The notes beneath the pieces were generated by a model that saw only the letters and a program-made list of their open reading frames with translations, was not told the origin of the DNA and searched no databases. Below are positions 14,140-26,359 of a stretch of 64,000 nucleotides of DNA, in pieces; the first letter of the stretch is position 1, and every line of letters begins with the position of its first letter. Both the position numbers and the translations under genes were made by a program. This stretch comes from Ephydatia muelleri (lineage: Eukaryota > Porifera > Demospongiae > Spongillida > Spongillidae). Where the stretch lies: contig JABACO010000013.1 in the NCBI GenBank assembly GCA_013339895.1, positions 4,885,823 through 4,949,822 on the forward strand. The letters are read 5' to 3'.

Positions 14140-14240
14140 ATTTGCAGTGAAATGCCAGACAACTTGCAGACAAATGCCACATGAGAATTAGAATACTAAT
14201 ACAAGCACAAATTTAATATATGACGCAGTATACAGTACAT

Positions 14241-16395
14241 TTATCGACGCTGTGTTTTTCCCATCTTCCTTTTCCCGGAGAACAAATGTTTGGGCAGCAC
14301 AGTACCAATCTTCCGATCCGCTTCTCCTGACTTGCCACCCTGGACAAACTTGCGCTGGTCAAACTTCATCTTCTTCCTTGCTTTGGCTACTTGCACTGCA
14401 TCCCTCAGTCCTGATTTATCACGAGGCTGCCGAACAACAGAATGTGACTTTGATCTTGATCCAACTGCTGACTGACTCCGAGCCCTTTTTCTACCAGCCA
14501 TTACTGGCTTCACAGAACCTATTAAATTTAATAACAGCAGAATTAAACACAGTGCACAGATAATCACTTTATGGGTGATAATTATTTTTATTTTTACTTG
14601 AGCTGTGGGGCAAATTGATTATTTGCATAAGCAGCGCTTGTGCAAATCACTTCTATATAAATTAACTAGGATGTTTAAATAAATTTCTCATCTGAATAGA
14701 CATGTGAATCCAAGGGGAATGAATTGTGCTTAATGCACGAATGCACCGAATGAAAATGATAAAATTACCTTCATCTGCAACTTCCTGTCCTTCATCCATG
14801 TCTTCTTGGTCACCCCTACTCTTATGCTGTGTACGACTTGCTCTGACTGCAGTCCGTGGCATTACTGGGTAATTGGTTGTCTTCTTGTTCCAACTCTTCA
14901 TTCGTAATAGCTTCTTCTTTGATCGAATCTGCTCTGCTGTACGGCGGGTTTGAAGTGTCTCTTCATCCTCCACCTCCACATCATATTCACCGGCTGCTTC
15001 CCTGAGTTCTTCTTCCTTCTCTAGTTCCTCCAGCTTTTGCATGATGTCTGGATCAATGAAGTCTGCAATGTTCTTTCCTTCATATATCTCAGGGATGACA
15101 TCATACTTCTGTGATTCATCACCGAGCAAGTATTTCTTCTTCATGTCAAGGAAGTAGTCATCTCCCATCTCCAGTTCAACATCTCTCTCCAACTTCTTCT
15201 TCACATTACCAGCAGTATCCACTGCAGCAGCAGCTCCAGATTTGTTCAGCTTTGCACCTGGAGGAATAAATGGTGGTCTTTCCACTCCATCTCTTGGGGT
15301 TGGCACAGCTACATGAAGCCTGTTTAATATGTCCGGCATTTTCTTCCCTTTCATCTTTGCCTCCACCCTCTGGGAAAGAAGCATGTCACAGGCACGAGTC
15401 TTCACATCTATGACACCTTCCTCTGTGACTGTACTCATGGGAAGCACCAAAGCTCCCTCCCCTTCCAGCTGACGGATTTGTTCTTTAGCCTGCTCCTGAA
15501 GATTGTCTGGACGAACAATATCTATCTTGTTCAAGGCAACAATCAGGGGTTTGTTTGTAAAGAGAGGCTTGATGCTATTGAAAAGATTGACTTGCTCACT
15601 AATCGTATGCCCACACTGCTCCGATATGTCCATCACATACAAGATAGCTGCCCTAAGGTGGGCAAGAGCGGTGATGGCCTGCATTTCTATTGTGTTCCGT
15701 TCTTCCAGGGAGTGATCCAGAATGCCTGGTGTGTCCACAACCTGCCAGCGAAGGTATTTGTAGTCCATGTGCCCAACAAAAAGGGACTTCGTTGTGAATG
15801 CATATGGCTGAACCTCAACATCTGCCCTGGTGACTTTGTTGATAAAGCTGGACTTTCCAACGTTTGGAAACCCGCAAATGAGGATGGTGCGGGTGTTGGG
15901 ATCGATGGACGGTAGACGTGCCAAGTGCTGACGGACCTGCTCCAGATACTGCAAGCTCTGGTTCTGACGCCTCATTATGGTACACATTCGTCCAAGAGCT
16001 GCTCTTTTCAACTGCTTGCAACGATACAAGGAATCGGCAAACTTAATCAGACGGGCATAGTCCTTTGAAACGTTGTCAATGAGGTTCTTGGCTGTGTTGA
16101 CTTGCCCTAGTGCCAGTTTGTAGTGGTCCTTGTCGTACAGCACATTCATGAGGTCTGCATAAAAGGGATGAATATCATCCAACTTGGGGAACTCGGTGAT
16201 AATCAATGCCAGTTTGTCATGATATGTCTGCTGTGTGAACTTGATTTTGCGAACATAAAACTGGCGAATACGAGATATCTTATACCCAGGATGAACAACT
16301 GTCGGAGTTTTACGCTGCGTCTTGGAGAGGACTATGTCAATGAAGTCCTTTGCAGTTGGGACAACTGCAATCTTTTTGAAGTTATAGTGTGCCAT
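14241..16395 (-). CDS. GTPBP4 (NOG1): nucleolar GTP-binding protein 1
   Basis: Essential GTPase of pre-60S ribosome assembly in the nucleolus and nucleoplasm. Two exons (16395-14769 and 14518-14241) with a 250 bp intron give 634 residues, the same length as the human protein. The N-terminal helical domain (about 1-165) opens MAHYNFKKI, identical to human. G1 is GFPNVGKS at 175-182, G3 is DTPG at 221-224 and G4 is NKID at 289-292. The NOG1-specific block with [12 protein letters not shown] and [19 protein letters not shown] follows. The C-terminus is Lys/Arg-rich and ends with KGEADRKIG-like and [12 protein letters not shown] sequence, as in the family. The splice joins Asp-Glu-Gly to Ser-Val-Lys-Pro in phase 1. 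Reading on past the donor in frame would give a shorter, unlikely C-terminus. The start is fixed by similarity to the human N-terminus. Confidence 0.97.
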
Positions 16396-17239
16396 CTCAC
16401 TAAAACGAAGGTAGACAGTTCAAATGCCAATATACACAAATACATCACTCAGACAAAATGCATCAGCTATTTGTTTTATCCATTGTGTGCATGCCTATAT
16501 ACATGTATACAAACATACAGATAATGTACAACAACTGACCAAAATTTTATAGTATCACTTCATTTCAACCACAAGAATCTCTTCGAGAAACACTCCCAAC
16601 CAAGTACCAGCCTTTAATGTCAGAGGATTGTCAATGTTACTGGACCAGTATTAATACACTAAGCACCTATGTGCAGGTCTTGTGTGCATTCAGAATGTAA
16701 TAACACTAATAGGTATAAAAAATAGCTGAGTACAAATTAGTGGGTGGTTACCCAACTTGCTCAGAGCAGCTATTACATCCTGATATGCGTCTTGGTCAAG
16801 AACCCTTGCAATTGATTTCTGCACATATATTCGTTGGGTCTATTGAGTATAGCCATCCAACATCCCCACAAGCACAAAGAAACAAGACAAGTTTGTCTTA
16901 GGAACGAATTAGAGCTTTCAAACCTATGGAGACAGCTGACACAGCACTTGGTTTTACAAGTGAAGATGGTTTTAAAATGAGACAGCATGCTGGACAATGA
17001 CCTCATCACATGTAGCCTCACAATCAACCGCATCACCAGCTAAATTAGAAGCTGTTGTTTGCTCCTACACACGATAGTACAAAATCTAAATGTGAAGGCT
17101 GATTGTAACTGACTGCTGCCTGTTCATGAGCATAGGCTGGAACCTCTCCCTACTTCCAACCAAAACTCTCACAAGGTTGCTAGGAAAGTTCTATTGTGCA
17201 TTAAGTCTTTTTCATGTGTCCAGGGAAAACAGATGTCAA

Positions 17240-17495
17240 AATAGAATGGGATGTTTCCGTGAAAAGGGACCTAACGCATACATTATAAATTTTACAGTAT
17301 GCGCAACAGAAATGTAACGCTTGCGTTGAAATGTATGGCTAATTAAACATTCAGAGCCTTACAGCTCCATGGCATACACTCCAATTCTCAATGCATAAGA
17401 AGGCATTATTATGTAGAGGACATTTTAGACTTCTAGAATACCAAAGAATTTGAAATCTTGAAAAAACATGTGTTAGGTCCCTTATGATCCCAAAT
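17240..17495. repeat. short TIR element, family A, copy 2
   Basis: Left end GAATGGGATGTTTCCGTGAA then AAGGGACCTAACGCAT; right end GTGTTAGGTCCCTTATGATC. The interior matches the reverse complement of copy 1 (5698-5939), for example GTTGAAATGTATGGCTAATT and TGTAGAGGACATTTTAGACT. Confidence 0.75.
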
Positions 17496-18073
17496 GACAT
17501 CAATGATTGAAGGTGAATTGCAATGGGGCCAATCTACTATACATTCGGCCTCTCTATCTCTCCCTCCTAACACAGTGTCTATGCCTCCGCACACCATGGC
17601 ATGTGCATGCTTTCAGTTCCAGCTGTGGACAAGCATTCGTGTATCAGTGATCTCGCAACCCCTACAATAATGCCTTAGAATAATGCCCACTTTTGGCTTT
17701 TGGGGTAAATTGGACCCCCCCACTGCCGAAAAGTAATAACCATAACCTAAACCAATTATCAGCTTAATGTACTCTACAACAGAAAATACTCCCTTTGACA
17801 CAAGGAACCAAATATTAACATAAACACTATTATATAAAGCACAAGTACACATAACACACACCCAAGTGAGTCCTACCTACACTAATTTTAATGAGGACCC
17901 AAGGAAACTCAGTTCTGTGATGGACACACCAGCTGGTCCATTTTGACACAGGCAGCTTACACGTATACACTGCTGTGCACATGCTTGAGATTCCACAATG
18001 ATCAGTCAGCAAAAGTAAATAGTAAGGTTGTGCACAATTTATGCAGTGTACAAGACAACTCCTACTTGTGCTG

Positions 18074-18376
18074 ATCCAGGAAGTATCTTACTGTCAACAG
18101 TTGTATTTAGGTAGATGTAGATAGTATTACGTCAATCTCATTACAACTGATACAAAAATATCCCCCAAAGAAACAGAAATATATATATGACTGCGTCATA
18201 GCACGATTGAAATAGCTGGGAACATGATCCAGGAAGTATCTTACTGTCAACAGTTGTATTAAGGTAGATGTAGATAGTATTACGTCAATCTCATTACAAC
18301 TGATACAAAAATAACCCCAAAGAAACAGAAATATATATGACTGCGTCATAGCACGATTGAAATAGCTGGGAACATG
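18074..18376. repeat. 153 bp tandem duplication
   Basis: Two head-to-tail copies start near 18074 and 18227 with ATCCAGGAAGTATCTTACTG and end with AATAGCTGGGAACATG. They differ by only a handful of bases and short indels, so the duplication is recent. Confidence 0.92.
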
Positions 18377-19590
18377 CTATAAAGCTAAGGACGCATGCAA
18401 CAGCACTCTGCAGCTTGTTAATAGACTTCTAGAATGGTATAGTGTTTAGTATTCAGTTGGAAACATGGTAGGTAATACAATTGCATATATACAATGGGGC
18501 TGACGTCTCTAATGACTGCACTCCCCACAGGGATAGTAAATTGTAACATGCTTACAAGCACACATGGCCACCTGCTGGAAATGGCAACTTGTTCCCTTTT
18601 CAAGCGTTTCTGCACTCCTAGACCTGGCAACTCTGAGGCCATGACTAGTACATCACAGCCAAAAAAAATTGTAATTTTCCAGCTAAACCGATGATCCAAC
18701 CTAAGGTGTGTCAACCCAGGATTCGAATGCTGTATCTTGGACAGGGTTGTAGCTTGTTGATGACCTCAATAGAATCAGTGGAGCAACACCTGTCGTCTCC
18801 ATAGTTCTACTTGTAACATTTCTATACATGCAGACTGGTCTTCAGGCTGAGTATGACATTAGAAATCTGTCAAATGAAGCATGACATCAACATTCCTATT
18901 GACTATTCGGGTTAGAAATAAAGTATGCTGATGAAGTTGGTTGGGAAGAGGAAAAACAACGCAGTAGCGAAATGAAAGACTGGCCAAAGTATGCAGGCAA
19001 TGTGTGGCACTGAACACATTCATTTGAGTACAAAAAAATAACAATATTTGATGCTGTCCACCTTTGTAGTGCCATCTTTGTAGTGCATGTAAATATGGGT
19101 TTAGGTATGATAAACTTAGACCCGATAGGTATAGTCGACTAGACATTACTTTTTGCCACTGCATATGAACAGTTAGCCGTTCCACAACTAAACATGCATG
19201 CATGTGCATGTCTTCGCATCCCCAAATTTAATAGTTTGCTCCTAATTCGAAGACCGCATAGTAATAGCACTCTTATCAAACTTGTTCACATCCCGTCATC
19301 AATAATCAGAGTCATCTTCCCTGATCACTAAAACCTGCACTTAGATACAAAGGACACTTGATAGACTAGACTACTCAACTGGTGGCGATGGTATTTACAA
19401 TTGATACGCGACAACTATTAGCAATGTTATAGCATGCTACACACAGGGCCAACTATAAAGATAAGTCGATACTGATATTAACTTACACAGTCGACACGTG
19501 CTATATACTCCAACTGAACGTAAAGAGTTGAATGTATGTAATTAGAACAGGTGATACCGTAATAGAAAGGCAATTAATGTTTTGTAAGTT

Positions 19591-22500
19591 TTATAAAGGA
19601 GTTGTTTCTTCAATGCAAACTTCAGGAGCTGGAAGCACATGTATTGTAGGCACGGATTTGACCGTTTCTGTGGTACCTGTATCCGTCGCGGATGCGGTCT
19701 GCCGCTTTTCGTGCAATCGGAGTGAAACATTTTCTCTTATTTTCTTAATAGGTACTGGTCGGATACCACTTACGACCCCAACAGTGCTTCGTCTTGGTGG
19801 ACGAGGATGTTTGATAACAGTTTCAATAGAAGGTGTGGTGTCATCGTGGTATAGTTTCATGGCATCATGATAGGTGTAGCGTGGATTGTCTGGGTGCTGC
19901 AATATTTTGCCCACAATACTCTCTTCAATACTTCTCATGAACTCGACCGTGGTGGATACTTGTCGAGCTAATCTCGTCTGCCGCTCTTGTATGTTGCTTA
20001 TTGTGCGTAGATATTTTGGCTTTAGAGGAGCAGGCTCTCCAATTTCAGTGATTCCTTCGGGAATAGCATCAGATGGATCATCATCACTGAATGGGCTTCG
20101 GAATACTACTTGATCCAAACTAGCGTTTCTGTTTTGTGCAATTTGTTGGAGGCACGTATTGCCAGCAGTTTTCCACCGTCGTGTCGCAGTCAGTGATCCC
20201 TTGGCAGATGCATCCTGACTTAGTGGTTCCATTATCATCAAATTACCTGCTTCAACTTCAGCCCTTTTGACTTTATTCCTGCATAGTAAAGTTAACATGA
20301 AAGGCAATTATAATAGGCTTGCTTTAAAGTACGGTTACATTCCATGCATGAGCTTTTAAATACCACATAATCATACCCTCGTACCTTTTCAGCATTTTGT
20401 GAAATGGCCATAGTGATGAACTGCTGAGTGCATTACTCACCGTGGCTGCCAATAGATAGAACAGCGTGAAGCATAGCAGTATCTATAAGAGGAGAGATGG
20501 CATGTGAATAGTACAGAGCAAAGCATAATGTCTACTCATCGTACGGTGACGTGGAGGTATGGATTTGTGTCTTCCATGTTAAATTGTCTTAGGACATAGG
20601 GTCCAGAAGTAGTTAAGCATTGAAGCACTGTGGTTTGTTCTGTGCAGGTTGCATTGTAGTCTGTGAGAAGAAGTTTAGCAGATGCAAAGAGTCCATAATA
20701 ATTTGGATTGATGTAACAGATCCACCGATAGCTGTGTGAATACATTTCTGCACATTAAATTATGCATTATAGATGTATATGGCTTACTATAATGGCATAG
20801 TATCTCTTGGAATGAAAAATCCACTAGCAAATCCAGCAACACTCGAAATTACGGGCGAAAGGCGAGCACAAGTATTTGGAAAGGTACATATTACAAATAT
20901 AAGGAGGGCAATCCATGTTTGATTTAATGCCATATTCACAACCAGTATCTGCCCGAACACTTTCCACCTGTATGCATTTGAGTCCACCAACTAATAAAAA
21001 AAGAGTATTTGTATTCATTGCAATGGTGAAGATGCTTTACCATCAAGTAAAGGATTCCAGCACAAATGATCACAGGAATTATGCTCATGTAAACAGCCTT
21101 AATGAATCCCTGAATAACAAGGTCCCAGGGCCTGCATACACCATCTGCATGCTCGTATTTGTACACCTGCACCAGAAAAGTAAATGTAATCTCCTAAATG
21201 CATTATAACCTAAACTGAAATACCTCAAGTGCTTTCTGGTAAAATGCATTGAGAGCTGGAAACATGAACAAAGCACTTGCAACAGAGTAGACACAAAACC
21301 CAGATAGCACAAGAAATGAGAGTTTAGTTTGCCAGTATGCGGTACCTAAAATAGTAATATTGGTAAATTAAACACAACATAAATCTTGCCCAACATACCC
21401 AATAAAAATCCATATGCAATAAATAAGCAAGGCAAATACAGCAGTTGCCATATTCCACCCTGCTGTGCATTCCTGGCTTCTAATGCAGCCAAACGGGTTA
21501 GCAGTCTAGAATCATCTTGGTTTTTCCTAGTATTTCAGAAAACTGGCATAGAGTATGTACATTTAAGTCACCTTACTGTTCATGCACAAACTGCAGCACT
21601 GCTCTGCTTGCACTGTCCAACTGTGCATTGTTCAGTAGTTTCAAAATACGAGTCTGTTCACCTGAATGCTGATAATATTCAGTGATGATTTCTCGTGCTG
21701 TGGGATTGCCAAGTATGTCCATAATTACATCTGTTGATGAAATCGGTGATACATTTGTAAGTCACTTGAACTGGAGCATAGACCTGCAGGATTGTGGTCC
21801 TCAACGTCTGGAATGATGTATCCTTGTTCTAAACAGCGGGTCTTCAAAGCAGTTACGAAAACCTCATATGCTTTATCTGGAACTCCATGATATGCAATCT
21901 AAATAATGTAAGAAAATTGGAACCTGTTTCTGCACATTTATCAGCATATATCACCTTCCCATCTGTAAGAAGCACCAGCTTATGGAAGAGATGGAAAATC
22001 TCCAACCGTGGCTGGTGAATTGTGACAATGACCGTTCTATTGGAGTCTACTAATTTGTTAAGGTGTGTAAGAAGTTCAAATGAGGAAGACGAATCCAAGC
22101 CAGAGGTTGGCTCATCTAAAATAATGACACTTGGCAATTTTAGCAGCTGCATAGCCACAGTCAGTCGCCGTTTCTAGGGGGAAAGATTTCATCATCATCA
22201 TGATGAAAATACATAAATGCAGCCACCTGTCCTCCACTGAGACCAGGTCCTGTCACATTTCCAACAACAGTTTGAGCCACAGGTAGCAGACCTGTCTGTT
22301 ATGCACAGATTGTCTGAATAGAATCATTAATGCCACTCCATTACTTACCACAGCCATGACCTGCTCCACACGTTTGAATTTCTGCTGGCTAGTGAATGAC
22401 CTAGGCAACTTAATTTGGGAAGCAAGGATTAGGTTCTCCCTGACAGTTAGCTTCTCATAGTATGGCATAGCAAGCTGGAGCACGTAACCAGTGTGGGCGG

Positions 22501-25103
22501 CATACCAATGTCGTGTATCATCCATTGGTATTCCATTTATGAATATCTGTCCCTGTGGCAACCATTGCTGTGACATACTGAAAATAAATAAATGATTTCA
22601 CACCTCTGTAGGCTGGCGTCGTCCAGACAATAAATCAAGCAAGGTTGTCTTACCACAACCTGCATAGGAAAGGTCATATGCATGTTTATCTATTAACAAA
22701 CTACACAATGGCCTCACCTGATGGTCCCATAATTCCTATCAATTCTCCAGCATTAAAGTATGTTGAAATACCTCTCAGAATCTTCTTATTTATGTGTTTG
22801 AATGTCTTGCAGCAAAACATATTTTTATCAGTGCCATCTTTTGAAAGTGCAGCACCTGGCTTTAAGTTCAGAAAGGTTAGTTACACACACAAAGAGATCC
22901 AATAACTCACCATTCTAGAATTCCAAACATCGGCATTCGATTGATCGTCTAAATTGACACTATGTCTGTAGGATACCGACACTGCAAAGATTTGCACAAG
23001 TTGTGTAGTGTAATATGTATTAAGAGGCACTTACAAGTGAATTCTCTATCGTCTAGACCACCCAGGACAACAGGATGTGTAATGTCGTTCTTTTCATCTT
23101 TTATCCGCTCAGGTTTAAGGTTAATAGAGTATGAGATGTTTTTGCATGAAATGGACACTGTTTGTGACTCTGGGCATTGAGGAAACTGTACAATAGACAA
23201 CACATGTTATATTATACATGTTCCAAGTTGATGTAATAAATGAAGCATAAATATAGCATTCCTTCTGAAGGTTAGCGTAGGTCAAGCATGCACAGTCACC
23301 TTTTAATCGTGCTTTTGCAGTAGGTCAATTAATTTCATCATAAAGGACTAGATATTTTTACCTCATGTAAATCATCAGCATTTTGCTCAGTGTCAGAAGC
23401 AAGTGTCTTCTGATATTCCTTTTGCTTCTTCTTTAATATTATTAACCAGATGCTGAATAGTGCCTTGAAGAGTAAGCAAATCACGGTGACACCAATGACA
23501 ATACATATTAGCAGAGCTTTGGTGTATGAAGACCAATCATCCCCTCCTAGATGAATGATGAACTGTTCTGGACATTTGCTATTGCAGTGTGGACTATAAC
23601 AGCTGTCCCTGATTTTGAGTTCTTGATGGTCAAAACGACTTGCATTCCACATAACCAGTGCATCGCTTATGGTTACACCACCTTCGAGCTTCAAGGTTCT
23701 CCACACCTCAGGGCTCATTGTATGTCTGACCATCAACAAACTGTACATGTAAAGTCTACTTTTATGTTTTGCACTTACCGAAATAAACCGATGTCTTTGT
23801 TTATTTCAACGGTCTGTGTTCCCAGTACTCGTCCTTCACCCCACAATGTTGAGGTCACAAAATAAATGTGCTGAAAACACTCTGAAGTAATGTAGCTGAA
23901 CTTTCCAGCTCTATTTGCTGTGAAAGAGATCGAGGTATTCATTGCTCCGCCATACTCATCCACTACTTGTAAGTATTGTTGAAAGCTGGAAGCCTCAATT
24001 GTGTTTTGAGAGACCCTTAGTAAGGTGCTAGCCAGTAGGTACACGTCATATAGGCTAATAATTGCAAATGTTGGCACCTCTGTGTATGGGTAGTAGTCAG
24101 AATTAGTTAGCATACAATATGCGGATATACAGCAGGGAGAGCCATAGCTTAAGTTGTTGCAGGTTGCATTAGTTTCATTGTTCCCTACAATGCTCAAGAA
24201 TCCATCATTCTCTTGGACGGAAGCTTGATTGACCAAGCCAAAAAATGTTTTGTAGATATTGTCTTGAAAGTTTATAAACCACGCTGAATCTATGATGACA
24301 CTGAGGCTAGAATTGGGCCCATAGACCTTGAGATAATTGTATAGCCATTTAGCTTGATTAATTGCACCTATACCACCTGCACTTGAGCCCGCCAGTACTA
24401 CCTCAGCAGCGCCACTAACAGACAGCTGCCGTATGGCTTCTCGAAATATCACCGAACCGCGATAAATAAACGGAAGGCCACTGTAATTGGTCAGAAAGCA
24501 CTCTTGGAAAAACCTGCCGCCGATTTTTTTGCACGATTCGCCAGTACTGTCGTTATAACAAGCATCGTACATGTTTGATGGTATATCACAGTTCGGTGGA
24601 ATTGGTCCGTCAGCAATCCAAAAGTCGCTGCTGCAGTATGGTATTACGACGTGATTATGCATACAATATACGGGATTCAAACTACAATTTCTGTCTAGCA
24701 CTCCTAAACCTGTGATCCGTAGGCTCGCTGTAGAGAAGTATAGACTATTGGAAAAAGTCAGCATTGAAGTTACTAACGGAGATACAATCTGATCAAAATC
24801 AAGTCCTGCGGACTTTGCTTTACTGGGATCAAACTTGCCATCGAACCCTTGGTACAAAGAGTTGCTTCGAAAACTCTCACGGAAGTATCTATCGATGCAC
24901 GAAGTATTCGAGTAGCAACCCCCTCCACTTTCCAAGAAGATAAACCACTTGTGGTTGTTCGGCATTACATCCGCAAAGAATCCTGCAGGCGTGAAGTCGT
25001 TGCAAAGAGCATTTCGGTTGAGAATTGTGTTCCATTCCATATCACATTTAGCAGCTCTGAAGAGTACTATGACCAGCAGTCCAATTATTCGTTTTGGCTC
25101 CAT
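19591..25103 (-). CDS. Notum-like hydrolase fused to an ABCG half-transporter
   Basis: Eighteen exons: 25103-23779, 23740-23362, 23185-23035, 22948-22911, 22859-22718, 22659-22604, 22552-22345, 22291-22227, 22173-21955, 21898-21784, 21730-21577, 21526-21399, 21345-21224, 21166-21041, 20990-20788, 20731-20545, 20482-20385, 20278-19591. They total 4404 nt (1467 residues) with every phase matching. Residues 1-20 are a signal peptide. Residues 21-about 440 are a Notum/pectinacetylesterase-like alpha/beta hydrolase: FLESGGGC at 56-63, GSSAGG with nucleophile Ser241, Asp353 in LYD, His412 in ECFQH, and many Cys and N-glycosylation sites. A transmembrane segment lies at about 517-543. The ABC domain has Walker A GPSGCGKT (676-683), signature LSGGQ (784-788), Walker B VIILDEP (804-810) and H-loop His841. 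An ABCG-type six-helix domain follows (about 975-1225), then a 228-residue tail ending TTPL. The topology is consistent: hydrolase outside, ATPase inside. It probably exports a lipid or steroid and hydrolyses an ester outside the cell; substrate unknown. A start inside 23203 could make a transporter-only form. Confidence 0.88.
23741..23778 (-). other. 38 bp intron
   Basis: Begins GTAAGT and ends ATGTACAG on the minus strand. It is removed between the hydrolase exon and the exon encoding the first transmembrane segment. Its length is not a multiple of three, and retention meets a stop codon at once. Splicing joins Gly-Leu-Phe-Arg to Leu-Leu-Met-Val in phase 2. Confidence 0.8.
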
Positions 25104-25380
25104 CCTTTAAATAAACTCGTTTAGCCAACAACAGTCCGCATCACCTGTATCCATATGTAAAAGAGTTATCACGAAGTGCAAACGTTATCGGGCAGTGATA
25201 AGCTCATACCTACCTGATTATGCCACGTAGGACAGCTGATACCATTAAATTCATGAGTTTATCAGGAGGAGTCTGAGGGCGTGGAAATGGGAGTTGACAT
25301 TCCGTCATTCTTGGGATCTCACCCGTGCATCTGCGTTTAATCTATATATGACAAGTCAGCTATAATAGGTAGTCACTTGG

Positions 25381-25414
25381 AGCCCCACCCTCGCGTCTGC
25401 GCGAGGGTGGGGCT
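25381..25414. repeat. perfect GC-rich hairpin
   Basis: AGCCCCACCCTCGCG, a TCTG loop, then the exact 15 bp inverse. It stands out in AT-rich surroundings, about 280 bp upstream of the Notum-ABCG start codon. The form resembles the hairpin at 33666-33724. Confidence 0.9.
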
Positions 25415-25625
25415 AAACGACAATAGTAAACTCTCACCTTTATAGTTACGACTAAAATTCCTAAACTTCGCTGTTCCATGTGGTTCTTCGGTTGGGCAAA
25501 GATTCATCTTTTCCTTAATTGAATCATAGATATTGGATGGTTGAACAGCTGTACAGAGCCAGGCCTTGCAAAACTACTCTAGCTCTAGGAGCTAACATTA
25601 ATGATAAATTCTGTTCACACCCTTT

Positions 25626-25800
25626 ATAGAGAGGTTGCAGTGTCATCCCGGGAAGAGCGACGGCCATGTTTTTTGGTGTCCCGAGTTCTGTTACAGGTTG
25701 TAAATAATCTGTTACAGATTGGAAACATTCCATAATAGACCTGGAGACACCAAAAAACATGGCCGCCGCTCTTCCCGGGATGACACTGCAACCTCTCTAT
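25626..25800. repeat. foldback element
   Basis: Two 55 bp arms (25626-25680 and 25745-25800) with essentially one mismatch. Each contains GAGGTTGCAGTGTCATCCCG and ACATGGCC-type blocks in inverse orientation, and the loop is about 65 bp. It looks like a young non-autonomous element. Confidence 0.88.
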
Positions 25801-26359
25801 ACGCATAACAAACATAAAATACTAGTAATGGACGAAGTGTGCGGCGTGTGTGGCGGCGGTTCCATCTCCACCTTAGTCACTTCTAAGTGATATTGACGTT
25901 TGTTAGTGATTCAGGTGGAATATTCAGGTAAGGGGCGAGTATATAGGGGGCCAGAGATAATATTTAGATATGACCTACTTGTCATAATCTAACAATGAAC
26001 ATTTAACGATGCCATCTCAGGGGTCAACATTAGGCTGTTTGAGCTAGTTGCCTTGTGGGGCAAGTGTCTGATGATGCCACTTGCCCTGGGGGGCAAAGTG
26101 TTTGATGATACCCACTTGTGCTATGGGCAAATTTTAGTGGCCAAATATGTACATGGCATTGGGTCATGACAAACAACATTAGAATCCATACATGTAATAA
26201 TAGTATTGCATAAGCAGTTAAACTGTTATACAAGTGTAAAGACCAGCTTTAATGTCAAGAAGTGTGCAATACACCCCAATGCATAATATATATATATACA
26301 GGCATACATTTCAGTGCACATGTGCAATAATCAACTAAGAAGTAATATTTGCTACACTA

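Larger units (their letters stand above)
16396..19590. other. intergenic between NOG1 and the Notum-ABCG gene
   Basis: No gene recognised. The first few hundred bases upstream of 16395 must hold the NOG1 promoter and 5' untranslated region. The rest holds a family A element (17240-17495) and a 153 bp tandem duplication (18074-18376). Open frames here are short and show no family resemblance. Confidence 0.55.
25104..26350. other. upstream region of the Notum-ABCG gene
   Basis: No gene recognised. It should hold the promoter of the minus-strand gene starting at 25103. It also carries a GC-rich hairpin (25381-25414), a foldback (25626-25800) and a CAGAGATAATAT word at about 25951. Confidence 0.5.

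Noticed and set aside
15478-15915. 145-codon plus-strand frame
   Set aside because: It lies antisense inside the strongly conserved NOG1 GTPase exon and has no family resemblance; it is a shadow frame.
18715-18740. tRNA B-box-like word near ATTCGAATGC
   Set aside because: No matching A box or cloverleaf could be found around it.
20441-20445. Splice donor GTGAGT in the exon encoding the last ABCG helix
   Set aside because: Reading through to the donor at 20384 gives phase agreement with the final exon (LKR joined to NKVKRAE). Using GTGAGT with the nearby acceptor puts the final exon out of frame.
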